Below are positions 60,554 to 64,000 of a DNA stretch of 64,000 nt, one piece after another. The notes beneath the pieces were generated by a model. That model saw nothing but the letters and a program-made list of their open reading frames with translations, did not search any database and was not told where the DNA came from. Source of the DNA: an uncultured Bacteroidales bacterium (GTDB taxonomy: Bacteria; Bacteroidota; Bacteroidia; Bacteroidales; WCHB1-69); contig CAKUVI010000002.1 in assembly GCA_934699095.1 (NCBI GenBank), positions 186,001 to 250,000 of the forward strand, in the 5' to 3' direction. Made by a program: the position numbers and the translations under genes. How positions within the stretch are numbered: the stretch's first letter is position 1; each line of letters opens with the position of its first letter.

Positions 60554-61540
60554 ATGTCATCAACTTTATACCCACTGAAATTCAACCCCATAATGAAAGA
60601 GAAAATATGGGGCGGCAAAAAAATAGGAACAATTCTCAAACATAACACAGGCAACCTCGAAAACTGCGGCGAAAGCTGGGAAGTTTCAGGCCTGGTCGGT
60701 GAAGAATCAGTCATAACCAATGGATTTCTCGAAGAAAACAATCTGAATGAAATACTCGAAGTTTACCTCACCGATCTTGTTGGCGAAAAAAACTACGAGA
60801 AATATGGCCTTGGATTCCCTCTGCTCGTGAAATTCATCGATGCCAACGACAATCTTTCTGTTCAGGTGCATCCGGACGATGAACTTGCAAAAAGCAAATA
60901 CGGTCAGAATGGTAAAACAGAAATGTGGCACGTGATTCAGGCTGATGAAGGCGCTGGACTATATATAGGTTTTAATCAGAAAATAACTGAGAATCAGTAT
61001 CTTGAAGCCTTAGAAAAAGGGAATCTTCAATCTCTTCTCAAATTCTATCCGGTCTCTAAAGGCGACACTTTCATGATTCCCGCCGGCACCGTGCATGCCA
61101 TCGGGAAAGGTGTCCTTTTGGCTGAAATCCAACAGACTTCCGACATCACCTTCCGTATTTTCGACTGGAACAGGCTTGATGACAAGGGGATGCCTCGCGA
61201 ACTTCACACTGAGGAGGCTTTGGAAGCCATACACTTCGACGAAAACAACGCGGATTTCCAAATACATTACGAAAACACACTCAACAAGACCGTAAAATTG
61301 GTGCGTTCACCATATTTCAACACAAACCTGTTGGAATTGGACACAACAATGATCAAATCTTTCGCCGACCTTGACTCATTTGTAATTTACATCTGCCTGG
61401 AAGGTCATGTCCATCTTGTATCCGATTCTTTCAACGAGCATGTTGAAGCCGGTGACGTGTTTTTGGTTCCCGCTGAAATTGAGGAAATTAAAATCACATG
61501 TGGAACATATTCACGACTTTTAGAAGTGTTCTGCTCATAA
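60554..61540 (+). CDS. manA: class I mannose-6-phosphate isomerase
   Basis: This zinc cupin interconverts fructose-6-P and mannose-6-P to supply GDP-mannose. Visible residues are WGGKKIG, GESWEVSG, the metal-binding SVQVHPDD and KTEMWHVI, and the PAGTVHAIGKGVLLAEIQQ block. The protein has 328 residues, a normal compact length. ATG 60554 is preferred; an upstream frame to 60458 would run inside the preceding gene. It is followed 1 bp later by trmN6. Confidence 0.92.
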   Translation: MSSTLYPLKFNPIMKEKIWGGKKIGTILKHNTGNLENCGESWEVSGLVGEESVITNGFLEENNLNEILEVYLTDLVGEKNYEKYGLGFPLLVKFIDANDNLSVQVHPDDELAKSKYGQNGKTEMWHVIQADEGAGLYIGFNQKITENQYLEALEKGNLQSLLKFYPVSKGDTFMIPAGTVHAIGKGVLLAEIQQTSDITFRIFDWNRLDDKGMPRELHTEEALEAIHFDENNADFQIHYENTLNKTVKLVRSPYFNTNLLELDTTMIKSFADLDSFVIYICLEGHVHLVSDSFNEHVEAGDVFLVPAEIEEIKITCGTYSRLLEVFCS

Positions 61541-61541
61541 T

Positions 61542-62258
61542 ATGTTTCATTTCAGGCATTTCGACTTAGAGCACGACAACAGTACCCTTAAAATAGGCAC
61601 CGACGCTGTATTGTTGGCAACAGTGGCTGACGTATTATCCTCAAAGCGAGTGCTCGATGTTGGTTGTGGTTGCGGCGTGGTGGCGTTCTGCATTGCACAA
61701 CGAATTGCATCTAACAACCCGGAAATCACCGGCATCGACATCGACCAGGCATCAATAGAAGAATGCATCATAAACGCCAATAACTTCGGTCTGCTCCCTG
61801 CTTACAGCTTCTCGTTTGAGAAAACCAGCTTTCAAGAGTTTGCAGCGAGGGAACATCAGCACAGTTTTGACCTCATAATATCAAATCCGCCGTTTTTCCA
61901 TGGCGACCTGAAGCCCTCAGACGACAAACGCCTGCGCAGCAAACATGGCGACGGCAGCCTCTCTTTCAACGAGATTGTCAACTGTTCCGACAGACTGTTG
62001 GACAATAATGGTCGTCTTGCTGTAATCCTTCCTGCACGCGAAGCAGATGAATTTCAAGAGATTGCGAAAAATAAATTCTTTTGTATCCGTAAAACATCTG
62101 TCAAACCGACCGTCAAGAAGCCAATATTCAGAATCATTCTTGAATTTTCAAGAAACTACTCCGAGACAGAAGAACATTTGTTTTCAATACGAGACGAAGC
62201 GCAAAAATATACGCAAGGATACCTCGATTTAGTTCACGATTATCTTTTTGTAAAATAA
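61542..62258 (+). CDS. trmN6: tRNA1(Val) (adenine(37)-N6)-methyltransferase
   Basis: TrmN6/YfiC methylates A37 of tRNA-Val. The protein has 238 residues with FDLEHDNSTLKIGTDAVLL at the start (family-typical), the SAM motif VLDVGCGCGVVAF, and the catalytic SNPPFF near residue 114, followed by KHGDGSLSF. It lies 1 bp after manA and ends in a terminator. The window also carries two tRNA-Val(TAC) genes, its expected substrate family. Confidence 0.92.
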   Translation: MFHFRHFDLEHDNSTLKIGTDAVLLATVADVLSSKRVLDVGCGCGVVAFCIAQRIASNNPEITGIDIDQASIEECIINANNFGLLPAYSFSFEKTSFQEFAAREHQHSFDLIISNPPFFHGDLKPSDDKRLRSKHGDGSLSFNEIVNCSDRLLDNNGRLAVILPAREADEFQEIAKNKFFCIRKTSVKPTVKKPIFRIILEFSRNYSETEEHLFSIRDEAQKYTQGYLDLVHDYLFVK

Positions 62259-62284
62259 AAAATCCCGTCTGATGACGGGATTTT
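62257..62284. terminator. bidirectional terminator between trmN6 and rplY
   Basis: AAAAATCCCGTC and GACGGGATTTT pair around TGAT, with an A-run and a T-run on the two sides. It serves trmN6 (plus) and L25/Ctc (minus, stop at 62312). Confidence 0.85.
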
Positions 62285-62311
62285 CATTATATTATCATCA
62301 AAAAATAAAAA

Positions 62312-62899
62312 CTACTCTTCAGTAGCTTCTTCTTCATCTGTTGAAGCCGCAGCTGAACCACGGGTCGGGATTACAGAAACGATAACCTTGTTAGGATTGT
62401 CAATGATTTCGAGGTTGTCGATCTTAACATCGCCTATCTTGATAACATCATTGATCTCGAGTGGTGTGATATCAACGGTAATGTTCTCTGGAATGTTGTC
62501 GAGAAGGCCACGTACTTTGAGCTTGCGAACGCGTTTTTTAAGAAGACCGCCCTTGAGGACACCAGGAGATGTACCTTTTACCATCAAAGGTATTTCAATG
62601 GTGATTGGCTTTCCGTCAACAACTTCCAAAAAGTCAACATGTAACAGTTTGTCAGTGATCGAATGGAACTGTGTCTCTTGAACGATAGCTCTCTTAACAG
62701 TGCCGTTGATGTTCAATTCTGCATACTTAACTTCAGGAGTGTAAAGGAGATTTCTGAACTCTCTTTCATCTACAACGAAGAGTTGTTGTTCCTTACCACC
62801 GTAGATAACACAAGGAACCATGCCTTGGTTGCGTTGTGCTCTTGCATCTTTTTTCCCTACGTTCTCACGAAGAGAACCGCTAATAGATACTGATTTCAT
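62312..62899 (-). CDS. rplY: 50S ribosomal protein L25/general stress protein Ctc
   Basis: L25 binds 5S rRNA. The Ctc form has an extra C-terminal beta domain, as here: N-terminal KSVSISGSLRENVGKKDAR and MVPCVIYGG, middle LLHVDFLEVVDGKPITIEIPL, and C-terminal VDITPLEINDVIKIGDV. It has 195 residues. The start at 62899 is set by a TATTTTTG box at 62931-62938 that overlaps the alternative ATG. Codon use is biased, as in other abundant genes here. Confidence 0.95.
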   Translation of the reverse strand: MKSVSISGSLRENVGKKDARAQRNQGMVPCVIYGGKEQQLFVVDEREFRNLLYTPEVKYAELNINGTVKRAIVQETQFHSITDKLLHVDFLEVVDGKPITIEIPLMVKGTSPGVLKGGLLKKRVRKLKVRGLLDNIPENITVDITPLEINDVIKIGDVKIDNLEIIDNPNKVIVSVIPTRGSAAASTDEEEATEE

Positions 62900-62930
62900 A
62901 TAATTTTTATTAAGGTTTTTAAAACGGCTG

Positions 62931-62938
62931 CAAAAATA
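62931..62938 (-). promoter_or_regulatory. -7 box (TATTTTTG) for rplY
   Basis: A TAnnTTTG match that excludes the upstream in-frame ATG at 62941. Confidence 0.65.
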
Positions 62939-63001
62939 CAAAAAATATTGATACTCACGACTATCGGGTTCTATTTTCTTTTCGTCATGTTTTCAATCAA
63001 A

Positions 63002-63850
63002 CTATTTGTCAAAAACAGATATAAAGAACTCGACTGCTGAGGCTATCACTGTCTTGCGGTGCCTTGTAATAGTGTGGTTTTCACCTGGTATAACTTTTAG
63101 GGCGGCGTTGTCACCGTAGGCTTTGAGCAGGTTCTCGCTGCACCACATCGGCACGATCCTGTCGCGGTCGCCATGTAAAAGCATCACTGGACCGTTGTAT
63201 TTTGCAGCGGTACCAATTATGTCAAGGTTTTGTGTAGTGACAATGTATTCGCGTCCCAATTTCATAATGCCCCAACAACGGATATACTCTGGCGGATTGG
63301 CAGGATCGAATTTTGCGTTGAAAAACTTACCAGACTGGCAGGCCTCTTTTATGACGGTTCCCGGTGCGATGAGGACGACACCGGAAGGGACATTGCCGGC
63401 ATCACTCAAAACACCAGCGAACATGGATGCTATGACGCCGCCCTGTGAATGACCCAATAGCCCTATTTCTTCCACATAAGGCAACGATTGAACATAATTC
63501 AAAACCGCCTGTGCGTCGAGAATCTCTTTTTCTATAGTCATGTCTTGCATTTTTCCAGAACTCTTTCCATGACCGTTGAAATCAAATCGGATAGATGCAA
63601 TCCCAGCCTTTGCAAGTCCCTTGGCTATCTGAGGCACCGGATTGTAATCTTTGCTTGAGAAAATCCCATGCATGAGGATGACCATTTTGCAACGGTCAGT
63701 AGCTGGATTGAAGCCTTTCGGCAATGTAATCTTAAACGATATATCGCCTTGCGGCCCTTTTATAGGAGAATCACCGCCATGATATGTATCACTTGAGAAA
63801 CAAAAGTATCCGACAGAGACCAGCAAAAATGTTAACAATATCCTTTTCAT
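63002..63850 (-). CDS. secreted alpha/beta hydrolase, 282 aa
   Basis: The signal peptide covers residues 1-20. The hydrolase core shows VILMHGIFSSKDYNPV (oxyanion HG at 61-62), FDFNGHGKSSG, the nucleophile elbow GLLGHSQGG (Ser135), the Asp in MLLHGDRDRIVP, and the His in GENHTITRH, a complete triad. It matches acyl esterase or lysophospholipase-like (Hydrolase_4) proteins of Bacteroidetes; the substrate is unknown. It is a single gene upstream of rplY in the same direction, 60 bp away. Confidence 0.9.
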   Translation of the reverse strand: MKRILLTFLLVSVGYFCFSSDTYHGGDSPIKGPQGDISFKITLPKGFNPATDRCKMVILMHGIFSSKDYNPVPQIAKGLAKAGIASIRFDFNGHGKSSGKMQDMTIEKEILDAQAVLNYVQSLPYVEEIGLLGHSQGGVIASMFAGVLSDAGNVPSGVVLIAPGTVIKEACQSGKFFNAKFDPANPPEYIRCWGIMKLGREYIVTTQNLDIIGTAAKYNGPVMLLHGDRDRIVPMWCSENLLKAYGDNAALKVIPGENHTITRHRKTVIASAVEFFISVFDK

Positions 63851-63903
63851 CTTTTTCTTTTAGTTTTACAGTGATTATAATAATGCGTTTTGATATGTAT
63901 GAG

Positions 63904-64000
63904 TTAAGTTCCCTTTGCAAAAACTCCTTGGTAGGTGTCTCTCTGTGTAAGCTCTGCCTCAACTTTCTTGACTAATGTGTCGTGACGAAGAAGCTTCCAG
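63904..64000 (-). CDS. 3' end of an unidentified protein (truncated by window edge)
   Basis: An open frame from the window edge to a TAA (63904-63906) gives the last 31 residues of a protein: WKLLRHDTLVKKVEAEL, then TQRDTYQGVFAKGT. The charged helix and the QRDTYQGVF end look coding, but I cannot name the family. It runs in the same direction as the secreted hydrolase at 63002-63850, whose start lies 53 bp after this stop. Confidence 0.45.
   Translation of the reverse strand, partial: WKLLRHDTLVKKVEAELTQRDTYQGVFAKGT

Overview
The window looks like a Bacteroidota chromosome, probably order Bacteroidales. The evidence is Bacteroidota-type -7 promoter boxes (TAnnTTTG) in front of many genes, three proteins with type IX secretion (T9SS) C-terminal sorting domains, a gingipain-like C25 protease, and families largely confined to this phylum (PG_1098-type methyltransferase, BT_3928 family, DUF3822, DUF1599). 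There is no phage, insertion sequence or CRISPR array. About 60 genes are supported, mostly in short co-directional operons.

Layout. 1-9218 is accessory: the tail of an unknown gene, a DUF1905 protein coupled to a lipoprotein, two secreted proteins, and a tight five-gene cassette on the minus strand (9218 down to 4042). The cassette encodes a four-TM protein with a large periplasmic helical domain, a P-loop GTPase with an acidic N-tail, two single-TM coiled-coil proteins with similar N-terminal domains, and a retropepsin-type aspartyl protease. It is the best candidate here for an undescribed system. 9614-20596 holds a COG2403 GTPase, tsaD, a MATE transporter, and an operon of deacetylase-like protein, GT4 glycosyltransferase, mfd and a THUMP-like methyltransferase. 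20751-29402 holds a cytidylate-kinase-like protein, a GNAT and Ig-like lipoprotein pair, an operon atpH-atpA-atpG-fumC-IPExxxVDY-like gene, and pyrE. 29517-38840 holds dnaN, the RNase P RNA gene, yraN, an mtaB-M16 peptidase-recR operon, pyrK-pyrD, and dnaB with a TrmH-type methyltransferase.

38963-47255 is rich in exported proteins: a secreted hydrolase with a NUDIX partner, an FN3 adhesin-like T9SS cargo, gdhA, an M14 carboxypeptidase T9SS cargo, and a CI-like regulator. An AT-rich intergenic region of about 800 bp carries five exact copies of a 10-bp unit. 48119-53355 holds a DUF486 membrane protein, a 49-aa microprotein, folK-dNK, a five-gene run (membrane protein, DUF3822, rsmD, pth, beta-barrel) and two identical tRNA-Val genes. 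53434-64000 holds a chain from a C25 protease through DUF1599 and BT_3928 proteins to prmC, then a divergent secreted protein-manA-trmN6 operon, L25/Ctc, a secreted hydrolase and the 3' end of an unidentified gene.

Most of the window is housekeeping: translation and RNA maturation (tsaD, mtaB, rsmD, trmN6, pth, prmC, rplY, rnpB, tRNA-Val), replication and repair (dnaN, dnaB, mfd, recR), pyrimidine synthesis (pyrE, pyrK, pyrD), energy and nitrogen (atpHAG, fumC, gdhA), and a secreted proteolytic set. Function calls come from reading motifs by eye; no database search was possible.
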